From NCBI RefSeq assembly GCF_937616625.2, contig NC_065571.1, positions 22,704,201 through 22,768,200 on the forward strand: a stretch of 64,000 bases of DNA, in the 5' to 3' direction. The position numbers were made by a program, and so were the translations under genes. The notes below the pieces were generated by a model, which ran no database searches, was not told the DNA's origin, and saw only the letters and a program-made list of their open reading frames with translations. Positions 1-13,918 of the stretch are shown here, piece by piece (within the stretch, counting starts at the first letter, position 1; every line of letters starts with the position of its first letter). The DNA comes from Mercurialis annua. Its lineage: Eukaryota; Streptophyta; Magnoliopsida; Malpighiales; Euphorbiaceae.

Positions 1-3000
1 AACATTTGGATTTGTTTCATAACGTTTGTAAACGTTGGGATTAAATTGCTAAAAAGTTGAAACGCTTGGATTTGTTTCGTAACGTTTGTAAACGTTTGCC
101 TTAAATTTCTAAAAAGGTGAAACACTTGGATTTAATTCCTAACGTTTGTAAACATTTGGCTTACATTGCTAGAAAGGGGAAACATTTGGATTTGTTTCGT
201 AGCTTTTGTCAACTTTTGGCTTAAATTGCTAAAGAGGTGAAACATTTGGATTTGTTTCATATCGTTTGTAAACGTTTGGATCAAATTGCTAAAAAGGTGA
301 AACGCTTGGATTTGTCTCGTAACGTTTGTAAACGTTTGGCTTAAATTTCTAAAAAGGTGAAACACTTGGATTTGTTTCCTAACGTTTGTAAACGTTTGGC
401 TTACGTTCGCTAAAAAGGTGAAACGTTTGGATTTGTTTCGTAGAGTTTGTGAACTTTTGGCCTAAATTGCTAAAAAGGTGAAATGCTTGGATTTGTTTCG
501 TTGCTATTTGTAAACTTTTGGCCTAAATCGCTAAAAAGGTGAAACGTTTGGATTTGTTTCGTACTATTTGTAAACTTTTTGCTTAAATTGCTAAAGAGGT
601 GAAACATTTGGATTTGTTTCATAACGTTTGAAAACGTTGGGATTAAATTGCTAAAAAGTTGAAACGCTTGGATTTGTTTCGTAACGTTTGTAAACGTTTG
701 GCTTAAATTGCTAAAAAGGTGAAACACTTGGATTTGTTTCCTAACGTTTTTAATAGTTTGGCTTACATTGCAAGAAAGGGGAAACATTTGGATTTGTTTC
801 GTAGCTTTTGGCTTAAATTGCTAAAGAGGTGAAACATTTGGATTTGTTTCACAACGTTTGTAAACGTTTGGATTAAATTGCTAAAAAGGTGAAACGCTTG
901 GATTTGACTCGTAACGTTTGTAAACTTTTGGCTTAAATTGTTAAAAAGGTGAAACACTTGGATTTATTTCCTGACGTTTGTAAAAGTTTGGCTTACATTG
1001 CTAAAAAGGTGAAACGTTTGGATTTGTTTCGTAGCGTTTGTGAACTTTTGGCCTAAACCGCTAAAAAAGTGAAACGTTTGGATATGTTTCGTACTGTTTG
1101 TAAACGTTGGCTTAAATCGCTAAAAAGGTAAAACACTTGGATTTATTTCCTAACGTTTGTAAACGTTTGGCTTACATTGCTAAAAAGGTGAAACGTATGT
1201 ATTTATTTCGTAGCGTTTGTGAACTTTTGGCCTAAATCGCTAAAAAAGTGAAACGTTTGGTTTTGTTTCGTACTGTTTGTAAAACGTTGGCTTAAATCGC
1301 TAAAAAGGTGAAATGTTTGGATTTGTTTCGTAACGTTTGTAAACGTTTGGCTTAAATTGCTAAAAAGGTGAAACACTTGGATTTGTTTCCTAACGTTTGT
1401 AAACGTTTGGCTTACATTGCTAAAAAGGTGAAACGTTTGGATTTGTTTCGTAGCGTTTGTGAACTTTTGGCCTAAATCGCTAAAAAAGTGAAACGTTTGG
1501 ATTTATTTCGTATTGTTTGTAAACGTTTTGCTTAAATTGCTAAAGAGGTGAAACATTTGGATTTGTTTCATAACGTTTGTAAACGTTGGGATTAAATTGC
1601 TAAAAAGTTGAAACGCTTGGATTTGTTTCGTAACGTTTGTAAACGTTTGCCTTAAATTTCTAAAAAGGTGAAACACTTGGATTTAATTCCTAACGTTTGT
1701 AAACATTTGGCTTACATTGCTAGAAAGGGGAAACATTTGGATTTGTTTCGTAGCTTTTGTCAACTTTTGGCTTAAATTGCTAAAGAGGTGAAACATTTGG
1801 ATTTGTTTCATAACGTTTGTAAACGTTTGGATCAAATTGCTAAAAAGGTGAAACGCTTGGATTTGTCTCGTAACGTTTGTAAACGTTTGGCTTAAATTTC
1901 CTAAAAGGTGAAACACTTGGATTTGTTTCCTAACGTTTGTAAACGTTTGGCTTACGTTGCTAAAAAGGTGAAACGTTAAGCGTTTGTGAACTTTTGGCTT
2001 AAATTGCTAAAAAATTGAAACGTTTGGATTTGTTTCGTACTGTTTGTAAACGTTGGCTTAAATCGCTAAAAAGGTGAAATGTTTGGATTTGTTTAGTAAC
2101 ATTTTTAAACGTTTGGCTTAAATTGCTTAAAAGGTGAAACGCTTGGATTTGTTTCGAAACTTTTGTAAACGTTTGGCTTAAATTGCTAAAAAGGTGAAAC
2201 GCTTGGATTTGTTTCGTTACGTTTGTAAACGTTTGGCTAAAAATGATAAAAAAGTGAAACGATTGGTTTTTATTTCGTAACGTTCGTAATTATTTGGCAT
2301 AAATTGCTAAAAATGGGAATCGTTTGGATTTGTTTCGTAACGTTTGTAAATGTTTGTCTTCAATCGCTAAAAAGTTGAAGCTTTTGGAATTATTTCGTAA
2401 TGTTTGTAAGCGTTTGGAATTGTATCGTAACGTTTGGATTTGTTTCGTAACGTCTTAAATGTTTGGCTTATATCGTTATAATGGGCGAACATTTGGATTT
2501 GTTTCTTAACGTTTTTAAATGTTTGGCTTAAATCTCTAAAAAGGTGAAACATTTGGATTTGTTTCGTAACGTTGGTAATGTTCGCCTTAAATTGCTAAAA
2601 AGGTGAAACATTTGGATTTGTTTCGTAACGTTTGTAAACGTTCGGCTAAATTGCTAAAAGGGTGAAACACTTGGATTTGTTTTGTAACATTTGTAAACGT
2701 TTGGCTTAAATTACTAAAAAGGTGAAACACTTGGATTTGTTTCAGAATGTTTGTAAACGTTTGGCTTGAAATGCTAAAAAGGGGAAACGCTTGGATATGT
2801 TTCGTAGCGTTTGTAAACGGTAGGCATAAATTGATAAAACGGTGAAACGCTTTGTTTTGTTTCGTAACGTTTTAAAGGTTTGGCTTAAATGGCTAAAAAT
2901 GTGAAACGTTTGAATTTGTTTCGAAATGTTTTAAACGTTTGGTTTTGTTTCGTAAGGTTTGTAAACGTTTGGCTTAAATCGCTAAAAAGGGGAAACGTTT

Positions 3001-6000
3001 GAATTTATTTCGTAACATTTGTAAACGTTTGGCTTAAATTGCTAAAAAGGAGAAACATTTTGATTTGTTTCGAAACTTTTGTAAACGTTTGGCTTAAATC
3101 GCTAAAAAGGGGAAACGTTTGGATTTGTTTTGTAACGTTTGTACACGTTTGGCTTAAATCGCTAAAAAAGTGAAACGTTTGGAATTGTTTTGAAACGTTT
3201 GTTAACGTTTGGCTTAATTCGCTAAAAAGGTGAAATGTTTGGATTTGTTTCGTAACGTTTGTAAACGTTTGGCTTAATTCGCTAAAAAGGTGAAACGTTT
3301 GGATTTGTTTCGTAACGTTTGTAAACATTTGGCTTAAATTGCTAAAAAGGTGAAACGCTTGGATTTGTTTCGTAACGTTTGTAAGCGTTTGGCTTAAATT
3401 GCTAAAAAGGTGAAACATTTGGATTTGTTTTCTAACCTTTGTAAACTTTGGCTTAAATCGCTGAAAAGGCGAAATGGTTGGATATATTTCGTAATGTTTG
3501 TAAACGTTTGACTTAAATCTCTAAAAAGGTGAAACTTTTCGATCTGTTTCGTAACATTTGTAAGCGTTTGGCTTAAATTGCTAAAAAGGGGAAACGCTTG
3601 GATTTGTTTAGCAACGTTTGTGAACGTTTGGCTTCAATTGCTCAAAAGGTGAAACGCTTGAATTTGTTTCGTAACGTTTGTAAACGTTTGGATTAAATTG
3701 CTAAAACGGTGAAACGCTTGGATTTGTTGCGTAATGTTTGTAAACGTTTGGCTTAAATTGCTAAAAAGGTGAAACACTTAGATTTATTTCCTGACATTTG
3801 TAAACGTTTGTCTTACATTGCTAAAAAGGTGAAACGTTTGGATTTATTTCGTAGCGTTTGTAAACTTTTGGCCTAAATCTCTTAAAAAGTGAAACATTTT
3901 CATTTGTTTCGTACTGTTTGCAAACGTTTTGCTTAAATTGCTAAAGAGGTGAAACATTTGGATTTATTTCGTAGAGTTTGTAGACTTTTGGCCTAAATCG
4001 CTAAAAAGGTGAAATGTTTGGATTTGTTTCGTACTGTTTGTAAACGTTTGGCTTAAATTGTTAAAGAGTGAAACATTTGGATTTGTTTCATAACGTTTGT
4101 AAACGTTGGGATTAAATTGCTAAAAAGGTGAAACGCTTGGATTTGTTTCGTAATGTTTGTAAACGTTTGGCTTAAATTGCTAAAAAGGTGAAACACTTGG
4201 ATTTAATTCCTAACGTTTGTAAACGTTTGACTTACATTGCTAGAAAGGGGAAACATTTGGATTTTTTTCGTAGCTTTTGTAAACTTTTGGCTTAAATTGC
4301 TAAAGAGGTGAAACATTTGGATTTGTTTCATAACGTTTGTAAACGTTTGGATTAAATTGCTAAAAAGGTGAAACGCTTGGATTTGTCTCGTAACATTTGT
4401 AAACGTTTGGCTTAAATTGCTAAAAAGGTGAAACACTTGGATTTGTTTCCTAACGTTTGTAAACGTTTGACTTACATTGCTAAAAAGGTGAAACGTTTGG
4501 ATTTCTTTCGTAGCGTTTGTAAACTTTTGGCCTAAATCGCTAAAAAAGTGAAACGTTTGGATTTGTTTCGTACTGTTTATAAACGTTGGCTTAAATCTCA
4601 AAAAAGGTGAAATGTTTGGATTTGTTTCGTAACGTTTGTAAACGTTTGGTTTAAATTGCTTAAAAGGGGAAACGCTTGGATTTGTTTCGAAACTTTTGTA
4701 AACTTTTGGCTTAAATTGCTAAAAAGGTGAAACGCTTGGATTTGTTTCGTTACGTTTGTAAACGTTTGGCTAAAATTGCTAAAAAAGTGAAACGATTGGT
4801 TTTTATTTCGTAACGTTCGTAATTATTTGGCATAAATTGCTAAAAATGGGAATCGTTTGGATTTGTTTCGTAACATTTGTAAATGTTTTTCTTTAATCGC
4901 TAAAAAGTTGAAGCTTTTGGAATTGTTTCGTAACATTTGTAAGCGTTTAGAATTGTTTCGTAACGTTTGGATTTGTTTCGTAACGTTTTAAATGTTTGGC
5001 TTATATCGCTATAATGGGCAAACGTTTGGATTTGTTTCTTAACGTTTTTAAATGTTTGGCTTAAATCTCTAAAAAGGTGAAACATTTGGATTTGTTTCGT
5101 AACGTTTGTAATGTTCGCCTTAAATTGATAAAAAGGTGAAACGTTTAGATTTGTTTCGTAACGTTTGTAAACGTTCGGCTAAATTGCTAAAAGGGTGAAA
5201 CACTTGGATTTGTTTTGTAACGTTTGTAAACGTTTGGCTTAAATTACTAAAAAGGTGAAACGCTTGGATTTGTTTCAGAATGTTTGTAAACGTTTGGCTT
5301 AAAATGCTAAAAAGGTGAAACGCTTGGATATGTTTCGTAGCGTTTGTAAACGGTTGCCATAAATTGCTAAAACGGTGAAACGCTTGGTTTTGTTTCGTAA
5401 CGTTTTTGAAGGTTTGGCTTAAATGGCTAAAAATATGAAAAGTTCGAATTTGTTTCGAAATGTTTTAAAATTTTGGTTTTATTTCGTAACGTTTGTAAAC
5501 GTTTGGCTTAAATCGCTAAAAAGGGGAAACGTTTGAATTTGTTTCGTAACGTTTGTAAACGTTTGGCTTAAATTGCTAAAAAGGAGAAACATTTTGATTT
5601 GTTTCGTAACTTTTGTAAACGTTTGGCTTAAATCGCTAAAAAGTTGAAACGTTTGGATTTGTTTCGTAACGTTTGTACACGTTTGGCTTAAATCGCTAAA
5701 AAGCTGAAACGTTTGGAATTGTTTTGAAACGTTTGTAAACGTTTGGCTTAAATCGCGAAAAAGGTGAAATGTTTGGATTTGTTTCGTAACGTTTGTAAAC
5801 GTTTGGCTTAAATCGCTAAAAAGGTGAAATGTTTGGATTTGTTTCGTAACGTTTGTAAACATTTGGCATAAATTGCTAAAAAGGTGAAACGCTTGGATTT
5901 GTTTCGTAACGTTTGTAAACGTTTAGCTTAAATTGCTAAAAAGGTGAAACATTTGGATTTGTTTCCTAACCTTTGTAAACTTTGGCTTAAATCGCTAAAA

Positions 6001-7885
6001 AGGCGAAATGGTTGGATTTATTTCGTAATGTTTGTAAACGTTTGACCTAAATCTCTAAAAAGGTGAAACTTTTCTATATGTTTCGCAACATTTGTAAGCG
6101 TTTGGCTTAAATTGTTAAAAAGGGGAAACGCTTGGATTTGTTTAGGAACGTTTGTGAACGTTTGGCTTCAATTGCTCAAAAGGTGAAACGCTTGAATTTA
6201 TTTTGTAACATTTGTAAACCTTTGGCTTAAATGGCTCAAAGGGGAAACATTTTGATTTGTTTCGTAACTTTTGTAAACGTTTGGCTTAAATCGCTAATAA
6301 GGCGAAACGCTTGGATTTGTTTCTTATCATTTGTAAACATTTTTCTTAAATCGCTAAAAAGGTGAAACATTTGGATTTCTTTCGTAACGTTTGTAAACGT
6401 TTGGCTAAAATTGCTAATAATGTGAAATGTTTGTATTTGTTTCGTAACGTTTGTAAACGTTTGGCTTAAATTACTAAAACGGAGAAACATTTTGATTTGT
6501 TTCGTAACGTTTGTAAACGTTTGGCTTAAATCGTTAAAAAGGTGAAACGTTTTGATTTGTTTCGTAACGTTTGTACACGTTTGGCTTAAATCGCTAAAAA
6601 GGTGATTTGTAAACGTTTGGCTTAAATCGCTAGAATGGTGAAACGTTTGGATTTGTTTTGTAACGTTTGGAAACGTTTGGATTAAATTTCTAAAAAGGTG
6701 AAACGCTTGGATTTGTTTCGTAACGTTTGTAAACGTTTGACTTAAATTGCTAAAAAGGTGAAAACTTAGATTTATTTCCTAATGTTTGCAAACGTTTGGC
6801 TTACATTGCTAAAAAGGTGAAACGTTTGGATTTGTTTCGAAGCGTTTGTAAACTTTTGGCCTAAATCGCTAAAAAGGTGAAATGTTTGGATTTGTTTCGT
6901 ACTGTTTGTAATCGTTTGGCTTAAATTGTTAAAGAGTGAAACATTTGGATTTGTTTCATAACGTTTGTAAACGTTGGGATTAAATTGCTAAAAAGGTGAA
7001 ACGCTTGGATTTGTTTCGTAATGTTTGTAAACGTTTGGCTTAAATTGCTAAAAAGGTGAAACACTTGGATTTGTTTCCTAACGTTTGTAAACGTTTGGCT
7101 TACATTGCTAAAAAGGGAAAACGTTTGGATTTGTTTCGTAGCGTTTGTAAACTTTTGGCTTAAATTGCTAAAGAGGTGAAACATTTGGATTTGTTTCATA
7201 ACGTTTCTAAACGTTTGGATTAAATTGCTAAATATGTGAAACGCTTGGATTTGTTTCGTAACGTTTGTAAACGTTTGGCTTAATTTGCTAAAAAGGTGAA
7301 ACACTTGGATTTATTTCCTAACGTTTGTAAACGTTTGGCTTACGTTGCTATAAAGGTGAAACGTTTGGATTTGTTTCGTAGCGTTTGTAAACTTTTGGTC
7401 TAAATCGCTAAAAAGGTGAAACGTTTCGATTTGTTTCGTACTATTTGTAAACGTTGGCTCAAATCGCTAAAAAGGTGTAAGGTTTGGATTTGTTTCGTAA
7501 CGTTTGTAAACGGTTGGCTTAAATTGGTAAAAAGGTGAAACGCTTGGAATTGTTTCGAAACTTTTGTAAAGGTTTGGCTTAAATTGATAAAAAGGTGAAA
7601 CGCTTGAATTTGTTTCGTTATACGTTTGGCTAAAATTGCTAAAAAAGTGAAACGATTTGTTTTTATTTCGTAACATTTGTAATTGTTTGGCATAAATTGC
7701 TAAAAATAGGAAACGTTTGGATTTGCTTCGTAATGTTTGTAAATGTATTACTTCAATCTCTAAAAAATCTGAAGCTTTGGGAATTGTTTCGTAACGTTTG
7801 TAAGCGTTTGGAATTGTTTCGTAACGTTTGGATTTGTTTCGTAACGTTTTAAATGTTTGGCTTATGTTGCTATAATGGGCAAACG
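1..7885 (+). repeat. 60-bp satellite array, first block
   Basis: Tandem head-to-tail repeat with a 60-bp period, about 130 monomers here. Each monomer carries three AACGTTTG-like cores, two of them in the dyad AACGTTTGTAAACGTT, followed by a TTAAATTGC or TTAAATCGC block and CTAAAAAGGTGAAAC. Monomers differ by point changes and 1-3 bp indels, with occasional extra half-units. Longer blocks repeat on top of the monomer: 1-415 matches 1552-1966 (offset 1551), and a marker at 2281 recurs at 4814 (offset 2533) and, more diverged, near 7671. Open frames of up to 137 codons on the minus strand arise because 60 is a multiple of 3; they are not genes. The left edge lies outside the window. Confidence 0.97.
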
Positions 7886-8263
7886 TTTTAGCGATTTAAG
7901 CCAAACGTTTACAAACGTTACAAAACAAAACAAAACGTTTAAAACGTTACGAAACAAATCCAAACATTTCATATTTTTAACTATTTAAGCCAAATCTTTA
8001 CAAACGTTACGAAACATAACCAAGGGTTTCACCTTTTTTACTATTTAAGCCAAACGTTTACAAACATTACGAAAAAAACCAAGAGATTCACTTTTTTAGC
8101 AATTTAAGCCAAACGTTTAAAAACATTACGAAACAAATCCAAACATTTCTCCTTTTTAGAAATTTAAGCTAAACGTTTACAAACGTTACAAAACAAATCC
8201 AAGTGTTTCTCTTTTTTAGCAATTTAAGCCAAACATTTACAAACGTTACGAAACAAATAAAAC
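7886..8263 (-). repeat. Inverted satellite block 1
   Basis: The same 60-bp satellite read as its reverse complement (TTTAGCGATTTAAGCC, then ACAAACGTTAC). The left junction follows ATAATGGGCAAACG and the right junction precedes TTTCATAACGTTTG. Both junctions pass directly from one satellite orientation to the other with no foreign sequence. The block and its junctions recur at 10997-11375. Boundaries are accurate to a few bases because the flanking repeats are similar. Confidence 0.9.
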
Positions 8264-10996
8264 TGTTTCATAACGTTTGTAAACGTTCGGCTTAAATTGC
8301 TAAATAGGTGAAACGTTTGGATTTGTTTCGTATTGTTTGTAAACATTAGGCTAAATCCCTAAAAGGGTGAAACACTTGGATTTGTTTTGTATGGTTTGTA
8401 AACGTTTGGCTTTAATTACTAAAAAGGTGAAACGCTTGGATTTGTTTCAGAATGTTTGTAAACGTTTGGCTTATATTGCTTAAAAGGTGAAACGCTTGAA
8501 TATGTTTCATAATGTTTGTAAATGGTTGGCATAAATTGCTAAAACGGTGAAACGCTTGGTTTTGTTTCTAAACGTTTGTAAAGGTTTGACTTAAATTGTT
8601 TAAAACGTGAAACATTCGAATTTGTTTTGAAATATTTTAAACGTTTTGTTTTGTTTCGAAACGTTTGTAAACGTTTTGCTTAAATCGTTAAAAAGGGGAA
8701 ATGTTTGAATTTGTTTTGTAACGTTTGTAAAAGTTTGACTTAAATTGCTAAAAAGGCGAAACATTTTGATTTGTTTCGTAACGTTTGTAAACGTTTGGCT
8801 TAAATCGCTAAAAAGGTGAAACGTTTGGATTTGTTTCGTAACGTTTGTACACGTTTGGCTTAAATCGCTAAAAAGGTGAAATGTTTGGATTTGTTTCGTA
8901 ACGTTTGTAAACGTTTGGCTTAAATCGCTAAAAACGTGAAATGTTTGGATTTGTTTCGTAACGTTTGTAAACATTTGGCTTAAATTGCTAAAAAGGTGAA
9001 ACGCTTGGATTTGTTTCGTAACGTTTGTAAACGTTTAGCTTAAATTGCTAAAAAGGTGAAACATTTGGATTTGTTTCCTAACCTTTGTAAACTTTGTCTT
9101 AAATCGCTAAAAAGGCGAAATGGTTGGATTTATTTCGTAATGTTTGTAAACGTTTGACTTAAATCTCTAAAAAGGTGAAACTTATCTATATGTTTCGCAA
9201 CATTTGTAAGCGTTTGGCTTAAATTGTTAAAAAGGTGAAACGCTTGGATTTGTTTAGGAACGTTTGTGAACGTTTGGCTTCAATTGCTCAAAAGGTGAAA
9301 CGCTTGAATTTATTTCATAACGTTTGTAAACGTTTGGCTTAAATGGCTCAAAGGGGAAACATTTTGATTTGTTTCGTAACTTTTGTAAACGTTTGGCTTA
9401 AATCGCTAAAAAGGCGAAACGCTTGGATTTGTTTCATAACATTTGTAAACATTTTTCTTAAATCGCTAAAAAGGTGAAACATTTGGATTTCTTTCGTAGC
9501 GTTTGTAAACGTTTGGCTAAAATTGCTAAAAATGTGAAATGTTTGTATTTGTTTCGTAACGTTTGTAAACGTTTGGCTTAAATTACTAAAAAGGCGAAAC
9601 ATTTTTATTTGTTTCGTAACGTTTGTAAACGTTTGGCTTAAATCGTTAAAAAGGTGAAACGTTTTGATTTGTTTCGTAACGTTTGTACACGTTTGGCTTA
9701 AATCGCTAAAAAGGTGATTTGTAATTGTTTGTCTTAAATCGCTAGAATGGTGAAACGTTTGGATTTGTTTTGTAACGTTTGTAAACGTTTGGATTAAATT
9801 GCTAAAAAGGTGAAACGCTTGGATTTGTTTCGTAACGTTTGTAAACGTTTGACTTAAATTGCTAAAAAGGTGAAAACTTAGATTTATTTCCTAATGTTTG
9901 CAAACGTTTGGCTTACATTGCTAAAAAGGGGAAACGTTTGGATTTGTTTCGAAGCGTTTGTAAACTTTTGGCCTAAATCGCTAAAAAGGTGAAATGTTTG
10001 GATTTGTTTCGTACTGTTTGTAATCGTTTGGCTTAAATTGTTAAAGAGTGAAACATTTGGATTTGTTTCATAACGTTTGTAAACGTTGGGATTAAATTGC
10101 TAAAAAGGTGAAACGCTTGGATTTGTTTCGTAATGTTTGTAAACGTTTGGCTTAAATTGCTAAAAAGGTGAAACACTTGGATTTGTTTCCTAACGTTTGT
10201 AAACGTTTGGCTTACATTGCTAAAAAGGGAAAACGTTTGGATTTGTTTCGTAGCGTTTGTAAACTTTTGGCTTAAATTGCTAAAGAGGTGAAACATTTGG
10301 ATTTGTTTCATAACGTTTCTAAACGTTTGGATTAAATTGCTAAATATGTGAAACGCTTGGATTTGTTTCGTAACGTTTGTAAACGTTTGGCTTAATTTGC
10401 TAAAAAGGTGAAACACTTGGATTTATTTCCTAACGTTTGTAAACGTTTGGCTTACGTTGCTAAAAAGGTGAAACGTTTGGATTTGTTTCGTAGCGTTTGT
10501 AAACTTTTGGTCTAAATCGCTAAAAAGGTGAAACGTTTCGATTTGTTTCGTACTGTTTATAAAAGTTGGCTCAAATCGCTAAAAAGGTGTAAGGTTTGGA
10601 TTTGTTTCGGAACGTTTGTAAACGGTTGGCTTAAATTTCTAAAAAGGTGAAACGCTTGGATTTGTTTCGAAACTTTTGTAAAGGTTTGGCCTAAATTGAT
10701 AAAAAGGTGAAACGCTTGAATTTGTTTCGTTATACGTTTGGCTAAAATTGCTAAAAAAGTGAAACGATTTGTTTTTATTTCGTAACATTTGTAATTGTTT
10801 GACATAAATTGCTAAAAATAGGAAACGTTTGGATTTGCTTCGTAATGTTTGTAAATGTATGTCTTCAATCTCTAAAAATCTGAAGCTTTGGTAATTGTTT
10901 CGTAACGTTTGTAAGCGTTTGGAATTGTTTCGTAACGTTTGGATTTGTTTCGTAACGTTTTAAATGTTTGGCTTATGTTTCTATAATGGGCAAACG
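8264..10996 (+). repeat. 60-bp satellite array, second block
   Basis: Forward-oriented monomers. Most of this block belongs to a roughly 3.1-kb higher-order duplication: sequence at 6604 and 6921 recurs at 9716 and 10033 (offset 3112) with few changes, including a shared 127-codon open frame that is identical in both copies. Confidence 0.95.
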
Positions 10997-11375
10997 TTTT
11001 AGCGATTTAAGCCAAACGTTTACAAACGTTACAAAACAAAACAAAACGTTTAAAACGTTACGAAACAAATCCAAACATTTCATATTTTTAGCTATTTAAG
11101 CCAAATCTTTACAAACGTTACGAAACATAACCAAGGGTTTCACTTTTTTTACTATTTAAGCCAAACGTTTACAAACATTACGAAAAAAACCAAGAGATTC
11201 ACTTTTTTAGCAATTTAAGCCAAGCGTTTAAAAACATTACGAAACAAATCCAAACATTTCTCCTTTTTAGAAATTTAAGCCAAACGTTTACAAACGTTAC
11301 AAAACAAATCCAAGCGTTTCTCCTTTTTAGCAATTTAAGCCAAACATTTACAAACGTTACGAAACAAATAATACT
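10997..11375 (-). repeat. Inverted satellite block 2
   Basis: Second copy of the inverted block at 7886-8263, displaced by about 3111 bp. Left and right junction sequences are the same, with scattered single-base differences. The inversion was therefore already present when the 3.1-kb block was duplicated. Confidence 0.9.
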
Positions 11376-13725
11376 GTTTCATAACGTTTGTAAACGTTCG
11401 GCTTAAATTGCTAAAAAGGTGAAACGTTTGGATTTGTTTCGTATCGTTTGTAAACATTAGGCTAAATCGCTAAAAGGGTGAAACACTTGGATTTGTTTTG
11501 TAAGGTTTGTAAACGTTTGGCTTCAATTACTAAAAAGGTGAAACGCTTGGATTTGTTTCAGAATGTTTGTAAACGTTTGGCTTATATTGCTTCAAAGGTG
11601 AAACGCTTGAATATGTTTCGTAACGTTTGTAAACGGTTGGCATAAATTACTAAAACGGTGAAACGCTTGGTTTTGTTTCTAAACGTTTGTAAAGGTTTGA
11701 CTTAAATTGTTTAAAACGTGAAACATTCGAATTTGTTTTGAAATATTTTAAACGTTTGGTTTTGTTTCGAAACGTTTGTAAACGTTTTGCTTAAATCGCT
11801 AAAAAGGGGAAACGTTTGAATTTGTTTTGTAACGTTTGTAAAAGTTTGGCTTAAATTGCTAAAAAGGCGAAACATTTTGATTTGTTTCGTAACGTTTGTA
11901 AACGTTTGGCTTAAATCGCTAATAAGGTGAAACGTTTGGATTTGTTTCGTAACGTTTGTACACGTTTGGCTTAAATCGCTAAAAAGGTGAAACGTTTGGA
12001 ATTGTTTCGAAACGTTTGGCTTAAATCGCTAAAAAGGTGAAACGTTTGGATTTGTTTCGAAACATTTGTAAACGTTTGGCTTAAATCGCTAAAAAGAAGA
12101 AACGTTTGGATTTGTTTCCTAACGTTTGTAAACGTTTAGCTTAAATTGCTAAAAAGGTGAAACGCTTGGATTTGTTTCGTAACGTTTGTAAACGTTTGGC
12201 TTAAATTGCTAAAAAGGTGAAACATTTGGATTTGTTTCCTAACCTTTGTAAACATTTGGCTTAAATCGCTCAAAAGGCGAAATAGTTGAATTTGTTTCGT
12301 AATGTTTGTAAACGTTTGACTTAAATCTCTAAAAAGGTGAAACTTTTCTATATGTTTAGTAGCATTTGTAAGCGTTTGGCTTAAATTGCTAAAAAGGGGA
12401 AACGTTTGGATTTGTTTAGGAACGTTTGTGAACGTTTGGCTTCAATTGCTCAAAAGGTGAAACGCTTGAATTTGTTTCGTAACGTTTGTAAACGTTTGGC
12501 TTAAATTGCTAAAAAGGGGAAACACTTGGATTTGTTTCGTAACGTTTGTAAACGTTTTGCTTAAATTGCTAAAAAGGCGAAACGCTTGGATTTGTTTCAT
12601 AACGTTTGTAAACATTTTGCTTAAATCGCTAAAAAGGTGAAATGTTTGGATTTCTTTCGTAACGGTTGTAAAAGTTTGACTAAAATTGTTAAAAATGTGA
12701 AATGTTCGTATTTGTTTCGTAACGTTTGTAAACGTTTGGCTTAAATCGCTAAAAAGGGGAAACGTTTTGATAAGTTTTGTAACGTTTGTGAACGTTTGGC
12801 TTAAATCGCTACAAAGGTGAAACACTTGGATTTGTTTCCTAACCTTTGTAAACGTTTGGCTTAAATTGCTAAAAAAGTGAAACATTTGGATTTGTTTCCA
12901 AAACTTTGTAAACGTTTGGCTTAAATCGCTAAAAAGGTGAAATGTTTGGATTTGTTTCGTAACGTTTGTAAACGTTTGGCTTAAATCGCTAAAAAGGTGA
13001 AACGTTTTGATTTGTTTCATAACAATTGTAAACGTTTGCCTTAATTTTCTAAAAATGTGAAACGCATGGATTTGTTTTGTTGTGTTTAAAAACGTTTGGC
13101 TTAAATTTCTAAAAAGGTAAATTGCTTGGTTTTTTTTCGTAACGTTTGTAAACCTTTGGCTTAAATCGCTAAAAATGGGAAACGTTTTGATTTGTCTCTT
13201 AATGTTTTAGACTTTTGTTTTTGTTTCATAACGTTTGGCTTAAATAGCTAAAAAGCTAAAACGTTTGGATTTGTTTTGTAGCGTTTGTAAACAATTGGCT
13301 TAAATCGCTAAAAAGGGGAAACGTTTGGATTTGTTTCGTACCGTTTGTAAATGTTTAGCTTAAATTGCTACAAAGGTGAAACACTCGGATTTGTTTCGTA
13401 AAGTTTGTAAACGCTTGGCTTAAATTGCTAAAAAGGTGAAACATTTTGTTTTGTTTCGTAACGTTTGTAAACGTTTGCTTTAAATTGCTCAAAAGGTGAA
13501 ATGCTTGGATTTGCTTCGTAGAGTTTGTACACATTTGGATTAAGTCACTATAAAGGTGAAACGTTTGGATTTGTTTCGTAATGTTTGTAAAAGTTCGGCT
13601 TCAATCGTTTAAAAGGTGAAACGTTTGGTTTTATTTGGTGACGTTTGAAAACGTTTGGCTTAAATAGCTAAAAAGGTAAAACATTTGGTTTTATTTCGTA
13701 ACATTTTTAAACGTTCGGCTTAAAT
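11376..13725 (+). repeat. 60-bp satellite array, third block, ending at the Athila insertion
   Basis: Forward-oriented monomers, about 39 copies. A relatively homogeneous stretch at 12440-13020 gives a 192-codon minus-strand open frame, the longest in the array and again a product of the 60-bp period. The block stops mid-monomer at TTAAAT, where the retrotransposon begins, and the monomer resumes at 35249. Confidence 0.95.
13721..13725. repeat. Target-site duplication of Athila, left copy
   Basis: TAAAT immediately left of the 5' LTR, identical to 35249-35253 immediately right of the 3' LTR. Five bases is the usual duplication for Ty3/gypsy integration. The satellite reads continuously (GGCTTAAAT followed by CGTTGAAAAG) if the element is removed. 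Confidence 0.95.
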
Positions 13726-13918
13726 TGATAGGTGTAGAATTACACCTATTTTACTTGTCTATTTTGAGTTATTAATGCCATGTTAGTGTCCATTGAATGT
13801 GTTTTATTGCTCATTTTCATGTCGAAGTGTTCCAGGTACATATTGGCAAGAATCAAGCATTTCGGAGCGTATTTGGAGAAATCGAAGTCGAAGAAGCAGA
13901 ATTGTTAAAGGCCAGAGC

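Noticed and set aside
132..13020. Many minus-strand open frames of 60-192 codons in the left satellite as protein genes
   Set aside because: They follow the 60-bp period, repeat the same 20-residue unit, begin and end at random monomer mutations, and switch strand with satellite orientation.
1..13725. Tandem array as a CRISPR locus
   Set aside because: Monomers are contiguous 60-bp units with no unique spacers, and the context is a plant genome.
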